This document shows, in pieces, positions 1-5,157 of a stretch of 10,697 nt of DNA. The notes under the pieces are model-generated. The model saw only the letters and a program-made list of their open reading frames with translations, had not been told where the DNA came from and did no database searches. Source of the DNA: SIG510 sp045540975 (lineage in GTDB: Bacteria; Bacillota; Clostridia; Oscillospirales; JAAYXM01); assembly GCA_045540975.1 (NCBI GenBank), contig JAZQIE010000053.1:1-10697 (forward strand). Reading direction: 5' to 3'. A program made the translations under genes and the position numbers. Each line of letters starts with the position of its first letter. The stretch's first letter is position 1.

Positions 1-1461
1 GGTGTGGACTTCTTCCGTGTTTTGGGCGGAAGTACCCATACCTTCGCCCTTCACCCGGTCTCCGATACCGACCCCACCGCCGAAGGTCTCACCTTCACCA
101 AGCAGGCGGGCGGTACCTATGCGGGCGCGAGCATCGCCTACGGAAGTTTCGGTCAGGCGAGCGGGTATGACGGATTTTATGACGTATCCCACGCCACCCC
201 CTCGGGTGTGTACAGCTTGGACTACAAAATCAAAAACTTCCGCAACTTTTCCACCTTTGCGCAAAATCCGCACCTGAAAATCACTCAACTGAGTGACTTC
301 ACCCCGGATTTGGTCTCGATTGCATCCGCAGAGCCGCCGAAAAACTATAACAACCCGAGCAAGGTCACCTCGCTTTTGGTCAAGCGCACGGGAAGTAATT
401 TAGACTCCCTTTTCACCACCGTGCTCCAGCCGTATGACGGCACACCGTATATCGCAAAAAGCGAGGTTGTCCCCGTGGTGAAAATCGCGGGAAGCCCCGC
501 ATCCACCGACAAAGCGTACGCGGTCAAGGTCACCATGCAGGACGGTAGATGCGACTACATCGTCTATGCCACCAACAGCGCGGTCACCTACCGCGTGGAT
601 GACAAATTCGATTTTGCGGGCTTTGTGGGTGTCATGACCTACGAGGACGGGGAAAACACCTACCGCTATGTGCTGGAAGGCACCAAAATCGGTGACACCG
701 CCGCTGTCGAGCGGTATAGCGGCACGGTGACAAACTTCACCAAAACCCTCTCTTTTACAAACTCTGTCACGGTCAAGCCCGACACCGAACCGGACCTTTC
801 CGAGCTTGTGGGTCGCTATGTCTATGTCAACGGCAAAGCAAATTCCTACAAAATCGAAGGCGCGGTCAAAAACACGGACGGCACCTATACCCTTGATATC
901 GGGGATTTCTCCCTTGTCACGGGAAGCGGCTCGTATGAAATCGCGGCAGGGCAGAGCTTTACCGTACCGCTCTCGAAAACCTACGATGCAAAACCGATTT
1001 CTCTCACAACGGTAAACGGCGCGCAAATCCGTACCACGGGAAGCCAAGGGTTACGCTTCATCTCCACGATTGACAAGTCGGATGTCGACTTTGCCCGCGT
1101 CACCGAATTTGGCACGGTCTTAATCCCCACCGCCGACCTTTCCAAACTCGAAGACCTCCAAATCGGCGCAACCTTAAACGGACATACGGTCGCCAAAGTC
1201 CCCGCGAAAAACATCTACGCCGACGACGGCGAAACCGTCACCTTCACCGCGGTCATCACCAACATCGCAGAAAAAAACTACGCGCGCGAATATACCGCAC
1301 GCGCCTACGCCATCATGGATGACGGGCAAATCGTCTACGCCGACACCTCCGCCGCCCGTAGTGTCTACGGCGTGGCAAAAAAAGCGCTCGAGGTCGGTAT
1401 GGAATCCGAGGAAACCCTCGCCATCTTCCAAACCATCGTAGACACGGTAGAAGGAAAGTAA
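1..1461 (+). CDS. Heparinase II/III-like secreted polysaccharide lyase, C-terminal part (5' end outside window)
   Basis: The reading frame is open from base 1 to the TAA at 1459-1461, so only the last ~486 residues are present; the GTG at base 4 is an internal codon. The first residues (VDFFRVLGGSTHTFALH) and the later FTTVLQPYDGTPYI stretch resemble the beta-sandwich part of heparinase II/III-family lyases, which cleave uronic-acid-containing polysaccharides by beta-elimination; the catalytic toroid would lie upstream. Roughly residues 335-480 form a separate domain (GAQIRTTG...GLRFIST, then AREYTARAYAIMDDGQIVY and SVYGVAKKAL) that I recall as a recurrent, poorly characterised C-terminal module of clostridial secreted enzymes. 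No membrane segment or sortase motif is visible in this part. It ends at a strong terminator. The family is likely; the substrate cannot be told from this fragment. Confidence 0.7.
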   Translation, partial: GVDFFRVLGGSTHTFALHPVSDTDPTAEGLTFTKQAGGTYAGASIAYGSFGQASGYDGFYDVSHATPSGVYSLDYKIKNFRNFSTFAQNPHLKITQLSDFTPDLVSIASAEPPKNYNNPSKVTSLLVKRTGSNLDSLFTTVLQPYDGTPYIAKSEVVPVVKIAGSPASTDKAYAVKVTMQDGRCDYIVYATNSAVTYRVDDKFDFAGFVGVMTYEDGENTYRYVLEGTKIGDTAAVERYSGTVTNFTKTLSFTNSVTVKPDTEPDLSELVGRYVYVNGKANSYKIEGAVKNTDGTYTLDIGDFSLVTGSGSYEIAAGQSFTVPLSKTYDAKPISLTTVNGAQIRTTGSQGLRFISTIDKSDVDFARVTEFGTVLIPTADLSKLEDLQIGATLNGHTVAKVPAKNIYADDGETVTFTAVITNIAEKNYAREYTARAYAIMDDGQIVYADTSAARSVYGVAKKALEVGMESEETLAIFQTIVDTVEGK

Positions 1462-1469
1462 AGAAACAA

Positions 1470-1503
1470 AAAACAGCCTTGGGAATGTTCCCAAGGCTGT
1501 TTT
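1470..1503. terminator. Bidirectional Rho-independent terminator
   Basis: A perfect 15-bp stem (1470-1484 pairs with 1489-1503) closes over the 4-nt loop ATGT. It has an A-rich left flank and T-rich right flank, so it can act in both directions. It lies between the convergent lyase gene (stop 1461) and the XRE gene (stop 1509), and probably serves both. Confidence 0.92.
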
Positions 1504-1508
1504 GCATT

Positions 1509-1748
1509 CTATTCCAATCCCGCGAAGAAATCATCATACGAGCAGTTGTAAATCTTCTTGAGCGCAATCAGTACGCTCGCCCGAATGTTGAGTTCACCCG
1601 CCTCATATTTGGCATAGGTCGAGCGACCGATGTCACAGCCGCGGCGCTGCAGCTCCGCGCAAAGCTTCTCCTGAGAGATGCGCTTTGCCTTCCGTAACAC
1701 GCGCAAATTGTCTCCCAAATTGCGGTCGCGCCGTATCTTCTGTTCCAT
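1509..1748 (-). CDS. XRE/Cro-type helix-turn-helix regulator, 79 aa
   Basis: A small DNA-binding protein with a single HTH_3/XRE domain over about residues 10-68. It contains LRKAKRISQEKLCAELQ, then the recognition region IGRSTYAKYEAGE, and a tail ending in SYDDFFAGLE. There is no second domain, so it is a minimal Cro-like repressor that probably acts as a dimer. The ATG at 1748 is preceded by a GGGGTGAG ribosome binding site. It converges with the lyase gene and diverges from a + promoter at 1778-1806. Inverted copies of TGACCARTATC on both sides of that promoter are candidate operators, so it may repress that promoter and itself. I could not find a convincing promoter of its own. Target and inducer are unknown. 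Confidence 0.9.
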   Translation of the reverse strand: MEQKIRRDRNLGDNLRVLRKAKRISQEKLCAELQRRGCDIGRSTYAKYEAGELNIRASVLIALKKIYNCSYDDFFAGLE

Positions 1749-1764
1749 CTGCTCACCCCACTTT

Positions 1765-1836
1765 TGACCAATATCGGTTGCAACTATTGTTATTGTATGC
1801 TATACTGAATCAAAATATTGTCCGTGATACTGGTCA
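1765..1836. promoter_or_regulatory. Inverted-repeat pair flanking the + promoter (candidate operator half-sites)
   Basis: TGACCAATATC at 1765-1775 and the reverse complement of TGACCAGTATC at 1826-1836 (10 of 11 bases agree) lie upstream and downstream of the promoter at 1778-1806. Their placement, next to a divergent XRE gene, suggests repressor binding. This is inference only. Confidence 0.4.
1778..1806 (+). promoter_or_regulatory. Sigma-A promoter, TTGCAA-N17-TATACT
   Basis: -35 TTGCAA is at 1778-1783 and -10 TATACT at 1801-1806, with an optimal 17-bp spacer and a TG one base before the -10 (extended -10). Transcription would start near 1813. The only thing it could express before the hairpin at 1905-1938 is a 15-codon ORF. 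Confidence 0.7.
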
Positions 1837-1852
1837 GAATAAGGTGTTTTTT

Positions 1853-1900
1853 ATGGCTGTCTGTACTTTTTTCGGCCACCGTCCTCAACCTCGCAGATGA
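1853..1900 (+). pseudogene. 15-codon ORF MAVCTFFGHRPQPRR, probable gene-head remnant
   Basis: The ATG at 1853 follows an AAGG box (1841-1844) and is placed about 40 nt after the predicted start of transcription from the 1778-1806 promoter. The peptide MAVCTFFGHRPQPRR ends at TGA 1898-1900. Its first ten residues match what I recall as the N-terminus (CTFFGHR) of a widespread clostridial protein of roughly 130-190 aa, related to SLOG/YpsA-like Rossmann folds. The rest of that protein is absent, so this looks like a truncated gene that kept its promoter, start and first codons. A leader peptide is the alternative, since a hairpin starts four bases after the stop. The family link is from memory. 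Confidence 0.45.
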
Positions 1901-1904
1901 GTGA

Positions 1905-1959
1905 GTTATTCGGGATAAACGTCTTTATCCCGAATAACTTTTTCTTTATCCCGAATAAC
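1905..1959 (+). repeat. Three copies of a 15-bp repeat; first two form a hairpin followed by T-rich tract
   Basis: GTTATTCGGGATAAA at 1905-1919 is followed, inverted, by TTTATCCCGAATAAC at 1924-1938 and again at 1945-1959. Copies 1 and 2 form a perfect 15-bp hairpin with a 4-nt loop and then TTTTTCTTT, which could terminate transcripts from the 1778-1806 promoter. Copies 1 and 3 could pair instead. Each copy also contains a near-palindromic 13-mer (TTATCCCGAATAA), with centres about 19 and 21 bp apart, as expected for a protein binding one face of the helix. The third copy ends 12 bp before the -35 of the next promoter. Confidence 0.75.
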
Positions 1960-1971
1960 GCCGGACTCTCT

Positions 1972-2000
1972 TTGCATTTTTCTCCAATCCATGGTATACT
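1972..2000 (+). promoter_or_regulatory. Sigma-A promoter TTGCAT-N17-TATACT of the membrane protein gene
   Basis: -35 TTGCAT is at 1972-1977 and -10 TATACT at 1995-2000, 17 bp apart. Start of transcription would be near 2007. A perfect 9-bp inverted repeat (CTCCAATCC 1982-1990, GGATTGGAG 2007-2015) straddles the -10 and is a candidate operator. Confidence 0.7.
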
Positions 2001-2028
2001 GGAAAGGATTGGAGGCTTTGCATAAACT

Positions 2029-2748
2029 ATGAAATTATCCAAAATCTCACTCATGCACATCTACAAGCTCATCTCCCGCTCGGTGCTGTTTCTCGTCGCC
2101 CTCGCGCTTTATATCGTAAACCGCATTTACGATGCGCCCGGCATCTTCTTCGGGTATGAGAAAAATAATCTGGTGCTCACCGTCATCTGGCTCGCGTTTA
2201 TGGTGGAGATGATTTTGCGCTTCTTCCCCTCCCCAACCGAGAGCATGGGCTGTCAAAAGCAGTTTCGGAAGAATTACATCCCCGTGGATGCCGCCCCCTC
2301 GCCGCACAAAGGCGTGCTTGCGGTCATCCTCTCGTGGGTCGCGCTAAACGGAGGTATCGCGGCACTCTTCTATACCCATCTCATCGACTCGGGCATCTTA
2401 CTCCTCATCGCGCTCTTCTACTCGGTGTGCGACATGATTTGCATTCTGTTCTATTGCCCCTTCCAAACCCTCATGATGAAGAACAAATGCTGTACCACCT
2501 GCCGCATCTATAACTGGGATTACGCGATGATGTTCACTCCCCTCATTTTCGTTCCCAATGTCTATGCAATCTCCCTCGTGGTCGCATCCCTCTTACTCCT
2601 CATCCGCTGGGAGATTACCGCATACCGCCACCCCGAATATTTCTCGGAAGAGCAAAACGCCTCCCTTCACTGCACAAACTGTAAAGAAAAACTCTGCCAC
2701 CACAAAACCCAACTCCAAACCTTCCTCAAAAAACGCAAAGGACTGTGA
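2029..2748 (+). CDS. Conserved-looking polytopic membrane protein with cysteine clusters, function unknown
   Basis: I do not recognise a named family. The 239-aa product has about five hydrophobic segments (near residues 14-32, 48-66, 96-114, 122-143 and 166-193). Two cysteine clusters stand out: CCTTC at 154-158, between the fourth and fifth segments in a KNKCCTTCRIYNWDYA context, and CTNCKEKLCHH at 215-225 in the hydrophilic C-terminal tail. With an odd number of spans the clusters may lie on the same side and could bind a metal or form disulfides; this is inference. The ATG at 2029 follows GGAGG (2011-2015) at a rather long 13-nt spacing; the Met at codon 9 is the alternative start. It has its own promoter and its TGA stop lies inside the stem of the terminator. 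Confidence 0.85.
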   Translation: MKLSKISLMHIYKLISRSVLFLVALALYIVNRIYDAPGIFFGYEKNNLVLTVIWLAFMVEMILRFFPSPTESMGCQKQFRKNYIPVDAAPSPHKGVLAVILSWVALNGGIAALFYTHLIDSGILLLIALFYSVCDMICILFYCPFQTLMMKNKCCTTCRIYNWDYAMMFTPLIFVPNVYAISLVVASLLLLIRWEITAYRHPEYFSEEQNASLHCTNCKEKLCHHKTQLQTFLKKRKGL

Positions 2749-2766
2749 TTTCTCACAGTCCTTTTT
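2737..2766. terminator. Hairpin terminator, left copy of an identical pair
   Basis: A 12-bp perfect stem (2737-2748 with 2753-2764) with loop TTTC, then a T run. It is shared by the convergent membrane protein gene (stop 2748) and the XRE gene (stop 2766). The same 30 bases recur at 4914-4943. Confidence 0.92.
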
Positions 2767-2987
2767 CATTTCTTTTTATACGGCTCAATCACATTTGTCC
2801 GTCCCAAAATATAGTCGGTGGATGTGCCGTAAAAATCCGCAAGTCGCAAAAGATGCGGAATCGGAATGGTCTGAAATCCGCGCTCATATCGGGAATACAC
2901 GGTTTGGCTGATACCCAAAACCTCCGCAATGTCGGTCTGCAGCAAATCCCGATCCTCCCGTAAATCGCGTAATCTCCCAAACAGCAT
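2766..2987 (-). CDS. XRE/Cro-type repressor of the divergent CFI-box operon, 73 aa
   Basis: A single XRE helix-turn-helix domain: RLRDLREDRDLLQTDIAEVL, recognition segment ISQTVYSRYERG, then IPIPHLLRLADFYGTSTDYILGRT, the standard HTH_3 pattern over residues 4-60, with a basic PYKKK tail. I start it at ATG 2987 because GGAGGG sits about six bases upstream; a start at 3026 would put coding sequence through the ribosome binding site and the operator at 3001-3020. It is transcribed away from the CFI-box operon. Two matching palindromes flank the shared promoter region, so it very likely represses both directions. No effector domain is present, so derepression would need a partner protein, proteolysis or a change in its amount. 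Confidence 0.92.
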   Translation of the reverse strand: MLFGRLRDLREDRDLLQTDIAEVLGISQTVYSRYERGFQTIPIPHLLRLADFYGTSTDYILGRTNVIEPYKKK

Positions 2988-3000
2988 ATTTTTCCCTCCA

Positions 3001-3020
3001 ATAGTACCGATTGATACTAT
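3001..3020. promoter_or_regulatory. Operator O1 of the divergent XRE/CFI-box control region
   Basis: A 20-bp imperfect palindrome, ATAGTACCGATTGATACTAT, matching 8 of 10 arm positions. It abuts the -35 of the rightward promoter and covers the expected start of the leftward transcript, so a bound repressor would block both. It matches O2 read on the other strand. Confidence 0.75.
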
Positions 3021-3048
3021 TGACATTACACCATTTTTGCGGTAAAAT
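3020..3048 (+). promoter_or_regulatory. Strong sigma-A promoter TTGACA-N17-TAAAAT of the CFI-box operon
   Basis: Consensus -35 TTGACA at 3020-3025 and -10 TAAAAT at 3043-3048, with a 17-bp spacer. Transcription would start near 3055, immediately before operator O2 (3058-3073). Confidence 0.85.
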
Positions 3049-3053
3049 GTTTA
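3025..3053 (-). promoter_or_regulatory. Candidate leftward promoter TAAACA-N17-TGTAAT for the XRE gene
   Basis: On the minus strand, -35 TAAACA (3048-3053) and -10 TGTAAT (3025-3030) are 17 bp apart. It overlaps the rightward promoter almost fully, so the two would compete for polymerase. Weaker match than its partner. Confidence 0.5.
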
Positions 3054-3057
3054 CTAC

Positions 3058-3073
3058 AGTACCAATCGGTACT
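3058..3073. promoter_or_regulatory. Operator O2, AGTACC-N4-GGTACT
   Basis: A palindrome with perfect 6-bp arms (AGTACC AATC GGTACT) just downstream of the rightward start of transcription. Its centre is 55 bp from that of O1. Read on the minus strand, AGTACCGATTGGTACT differs from the O1 core by a single base. Confidence 0.8.
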
Positions 3074-3098
3074 ATGATATGCAGAATGGGGGATAACA

Positions 3099-4166
3099 AT
3101 GAAAAAAATCGTATGCGAAATGTGTTCCGGAATCGATATCGTCAAAGAAGACGGTCTGTATGTATGTCAGCATTGCGGCATGAAGTATTCGCCGGAAGAG
3201 GCAAAGCACCTCATGATTGATGGCACGGTCGATGTCCAAGGCACGGTGCAAATCGACAATTCTTCCTTTGTGGAAAAATACCTTGCCAATGCTCGCCGCG
3301 CGAAAGAAAAAGAAGATTGGGCAGAGACCGAAAAGTATTACAATCTGGTCGAGCAAAATGACCCCACCAACATCGAAGCAATCTTCTACAGCTCCTACGG
3401 TAAAGCAAAAACCTCTTTGGTGGAGGGAGATTTGTACAAGCGCCAAGCCGCGTTCAAAGTTCTTCAGAACTGTGTTTCCATCCTCGATGACAACTTTATG
3501 ATGGAAAAGGCAGCGGAAAACAAGGAAATCATCGAACAAATCAGTCTCGATATCGTTGCAATGGCTTGCAGTTCCTATGTCTACAACCAGCGTAAAAACG
3601 GCTACGGCATTGTCACATGGACCGACAAAAACGAAACCGTCACCTTGTTCAATAACTTACACGCGGAATTCTGCACCACCCTGAAAAACATCATTGAAAA
3701 ATATCCGGAAGACCGCAAATCGGAAACCGTCTATCTCTATGAAAACATGGTAGTTCACTACAACTTCCTCATCCAAAATGTTGCGACTACTTACAAAGCA
3801 ACCTGGCAGGGGCGTTTGAAAGATGCCCATGTTGCATGGCACGCAATCGACCCGTCTCACGAAATTCCCTTTATTGACACTTCCAATCAGAGCTCCGGCG
3901 GATGCTACGTTGCAACCGCGGTCTACGGCTCTTACGATTGCCCCGAGGTCTGGACCCTCCGTCGTTTCCGCGACAACACCCTCGCAGAAACTTGGTACGG
4001 TCGCGCCTTCATCAAAACCTACTATGCAATCAGCCCCACTCTTGTCAAATGGTTTGGTCACACCGAATGGTTTAAAAAGCTGTGGAAAGCACCGCTCGAC
4101 CGTATGGTAAACAATCTGCAGTCAAACGGTACAGACTCCACTCCGTACGAAGATAAGGAGTGGTAA
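3099..4166 (+). CDS. Zinc-ribbon, TPR-like and CFI-box-CTERM domain protein
   Basis: 355 residues, probably cytoplasmic as there is no signal peptide or clear membrane span. An N-terminal zinc ribbon has Cys6/Cys9 and Cys23/Cys26 (CEMC and CQHC). A short VDVQGTVQID linker leads to TPR-like helices around residues 57-110 (ARRAKEKEDWAETEKYY, then NDPTNIEAIFY). The C-terminus, about residues 269-335, opens with CYVATAVYG and continues LRRFRDNTLAETWYGRAFI and YYAISPTLVKWF. That is the conserved CFI-box-CTERM pattern found at the ends of diverse bacterial proteins and of unknown biochemical role. ATG 3099 follows a GGGGGA site. It is the first gene of an operon with a SHOCT membrane protein (2 bases between stop and start) and a 37-aa peptide, driven by a consensus promoter under two operators. 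Function unknown. Confidence 0.9.
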   Translation: MKKIVCEMCSGIDIVKEDGLYVCQHCGMKYSPEEAKHLMIDGTVDVQGTVQIDNSSFVEKYLANARRAKEKEDWAETEKYYNLVEQNDPTNIEAIFYSSYGKAKTSLVEGDLYKRQAAFKVLQNCVSILDDNFMMEKAAENKEIIEQISLDIVAMACSSYVYNQRKNGYGIVTWTDKNETVTLFNNLHAEFCTTLKNIIEKYPEDRKSETVYLYENMVVHYNFLIQNVATTYKATWQGRLKDAHVAWHAIDPSHEIPFIDTSNQSSGGCYVATAVYGSYDCPEVWTLRRFRDNTLAETWYGRAFIKTYYAISPTLVKWFGHTEWFKKLWKAPLDRMVNNLQSNGTDSTPYEDKEW

Positions 4167-4168
4167 CA

Positions 4169-4771
4169 ATGAAACTCAAAAAGAAAACCTACCCCATCCA
4201 TATATGGCTTTGGATTTCTGCCGGGGTCAGATTCGTCCTTTCGCTTATCGATTTGCTCATCGGTGTCCGTTTCAACTACTATACCGCAATTATCTTCCTC
4301 TCCTGTGCGGCCTTGGTCTACCTCGGTTTCGTCATTCGCGACAAAAAAAGCGGCCTCCCCGAAACCATCGGTGTGTGTGCACTGCTCTTGTTTGAACAAT
4401 CCTTTGCAAGCATCGCGTTTGTCGTACTCTATTTCCTGCGTAAGTCCAAAATAGGTGCAAAACTTCCCCAAATGCTTTGGATTGTCCCATGTGCGCTTTC
4501 AGGCCTTTCGTTTGTGCCAAGCGTTGTAAACTTCTTCCGGTATTCTATGTTGATGCCATTGTTCATCTTCACCGCTATCATCTCCTTTGCATTCACCTTC
4601 CGCCAGTATCTCGAACTCGGTCGTTGGGTTTTTGATGCGGAGACCAAAAGCGCAAACAAGAAGGCAAATGCGGAAGCAAATCGCCGCATTGCATATTACA
4701 CAGAACTCTTCGAGCAAGGCGTAATTACCGCCGAAGAACTTGAAGCAAAGAAAAATGAAATTTTACAGTAA
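4169..4771 (+). CDS. Membrane protein with C-terminal SHOCT domain
   Basis: 200 residues. Four or five hydrophobic segments lie at about 11-31, 37-54, 65-88, 100-118 and 126-146. A charged Lys/Ala-rich linker (SANKKANAEAN) then leads to a C-terminal SHOCT-type helical hairpin at about 173-200 (YYTELFEQGVITAEELEAKKNEILQ). SHOCT is a short oligomerisation or tethering module found at the ends of many bacterial membrane proteins. The ATG at 4169 was chosen because AAGGAG (4155-4160) sits eight bases before it; the GTG at 4160 overlaps that site. Two bases separate it from the preceding stop, so the two proteins are very likely co-translated and may work together, the CFI-box protein perhaps docking at this membrane partner (inference). 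Confidence 0.88.
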   Translation: MKLKKKTYPIHIWLWISAGVRFVLSLIDLLIGVRFNYYTAIIFLSCAALVYLGFVIRDKKSGLPETIGVCALLLFEQSFASIAFVVLYFLRKSKIGAKLPQMLWIVPCALSGLSFVPSVVNFFRYSMLMPLFIFTAIISFAFTFRQYLELGRWVFDAETKSANKKANAEANRRIAYYTELFEQGVITAEELEAKKNEILQ

Positions 4772-4785
4772 GGGGGTAAAGTAGA

Positions 4786-4899
4786 ATGGGAGAAAACACC
4801 GGATGCGGAACCATCATTGCGATTTTGATTGGCATTGGCTTGGTCGTCAGTATCATCACCACCATTGTCGCTGACATCAATCTCTTGAGCATGTTCTAA
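4786..4899 (+). CDS. 37-aa single-span membrane peptide
   Basis: ATG 4786 has a GGGGG ribosome binding site (4772-4776) about nine bases upstream and lies 14 bases after the SHOCT gene stop. It runs to TAA at 4897-4899, directly before the operon terminator. The peptide begins MGENTGCGTIIAILIGIGLV and is almost entirely a single hydrophobic helix (residues 9-29), ending ADINLLSMF. Its place between the SHOCT gene and the terminator, with a good ribosome binding site, argues that it is real. It could be a small subunit or modulator of the membrane protein, or toxin-like. I cannot assign a family. Confidence 0.72.
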   Translation: MGENTGCGTIIAILIGIGLVVSIITTIVADINLLSMF

Positions 4900-4912
4900 A
4901 ACCGCAAAAAGT

Positions 4913-4944
4913 AAAAGGACTGTGATTTCTCACAGTCCTTTTTT
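4913..4944 (+). terminator. Hairpin terminator of the CFI-box operon, right copy of an identical pair
   Basis: A 13-bp perfect stem (4913-4925 with 4930-4942) with loop TTTC and a T run to 4944. Bases 4914-4943 are identical to 2737-2766. Confidence 0.93.
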
Positions 4945-4964
4945 CGATTGATGCCATGCTTTTA

Positions 4965-5155
4965 TCGATATGCAATCTTCGATTGCTCGATATTTTTGTT
5001 TTCACAAAATCGATGTGTTTTCGCTCCGCTCAAACTCGATATGAATTCTCGTCGCGTTCGCGACATATCGAGTGCGGCAGCACATATCGAGTCACTTGTG
5101 ACATATCGAGAATTCGTTAGAATTCATATCGCTGATTTCATCTTCAATGAAATCA
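4965..5155. repeat. Array of eight short hairpins separated by exactly 7-nt spacers TCGATAT / ATATCGA
   Basis: The hairpins are at 4972-4986 (GCAATC/GATTGC), 4994-5009 (TTTTGT/ACAAAA), 5017-5035 (GTTT/AAAC, weaker), 5051-5064 (GTCGCG/CGCGAC), 5072-5083 (GTGC/GCAC), 5091-5102 (GTCAC/GTGAC), 5110-5125 (GAATTC/GAATTC) and 5133-5155 (9-bp stem). Every spacer is 7 nt. Left half: TCGATAT at 4965, 4987 and 5036, with TCGATGT at 5010. Right half: ATATCGA at 5065, 5084 and 5103, with ATATCGC at 5126. The spacer therefore inverts at about 5043-5050, the only extra segment (GAATTCTC). There, 12 bp centred on GAATTC can also pair with 5120-5131. The array fills the gap between convergent genes. It is non-coding and looks like a repetitive palindromic element. 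Confidence 0.85.
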
Positions 5156-5157
5156 TT

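Noticed and set aside
1905..1959. T-box or other known riboswitch
   Set aside because: No T-box consensus, specifier loop or conserved riboswitch core is visible; the signal is three copies of one short repeat.
2988..3026. Upstream Met start for the second XRE gene
   Set aside because: It would translate through the GGAGGG ribosome binding site and operator O1; the ATG at 2987 has correct spacing.
1509..3026. Prophage or ICE remnant, suggested by two small XRE regulators
   Set aside because: No integrase, structural, replication or conjugation genes and no attachment-site repeats were seen; minimal XRE proteins are common chromosomal regulators in Clostridia.
4160..4168. GTG start for the SHOCT protein
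   Set aside because: The GTG overlaps the AAGGAG ribosome binding site that serves the ATG at 4169.
4965..5155. CRISPR array or tRNA-like cloverleaf
   Set aside because: The constant part is only 7 nt and the variable parts are self-complementary, so it is not repeat-spacer CRISPR. No acceptor stem, anticodon arm or TTCGA-type T loop layout of a tRNA is present.
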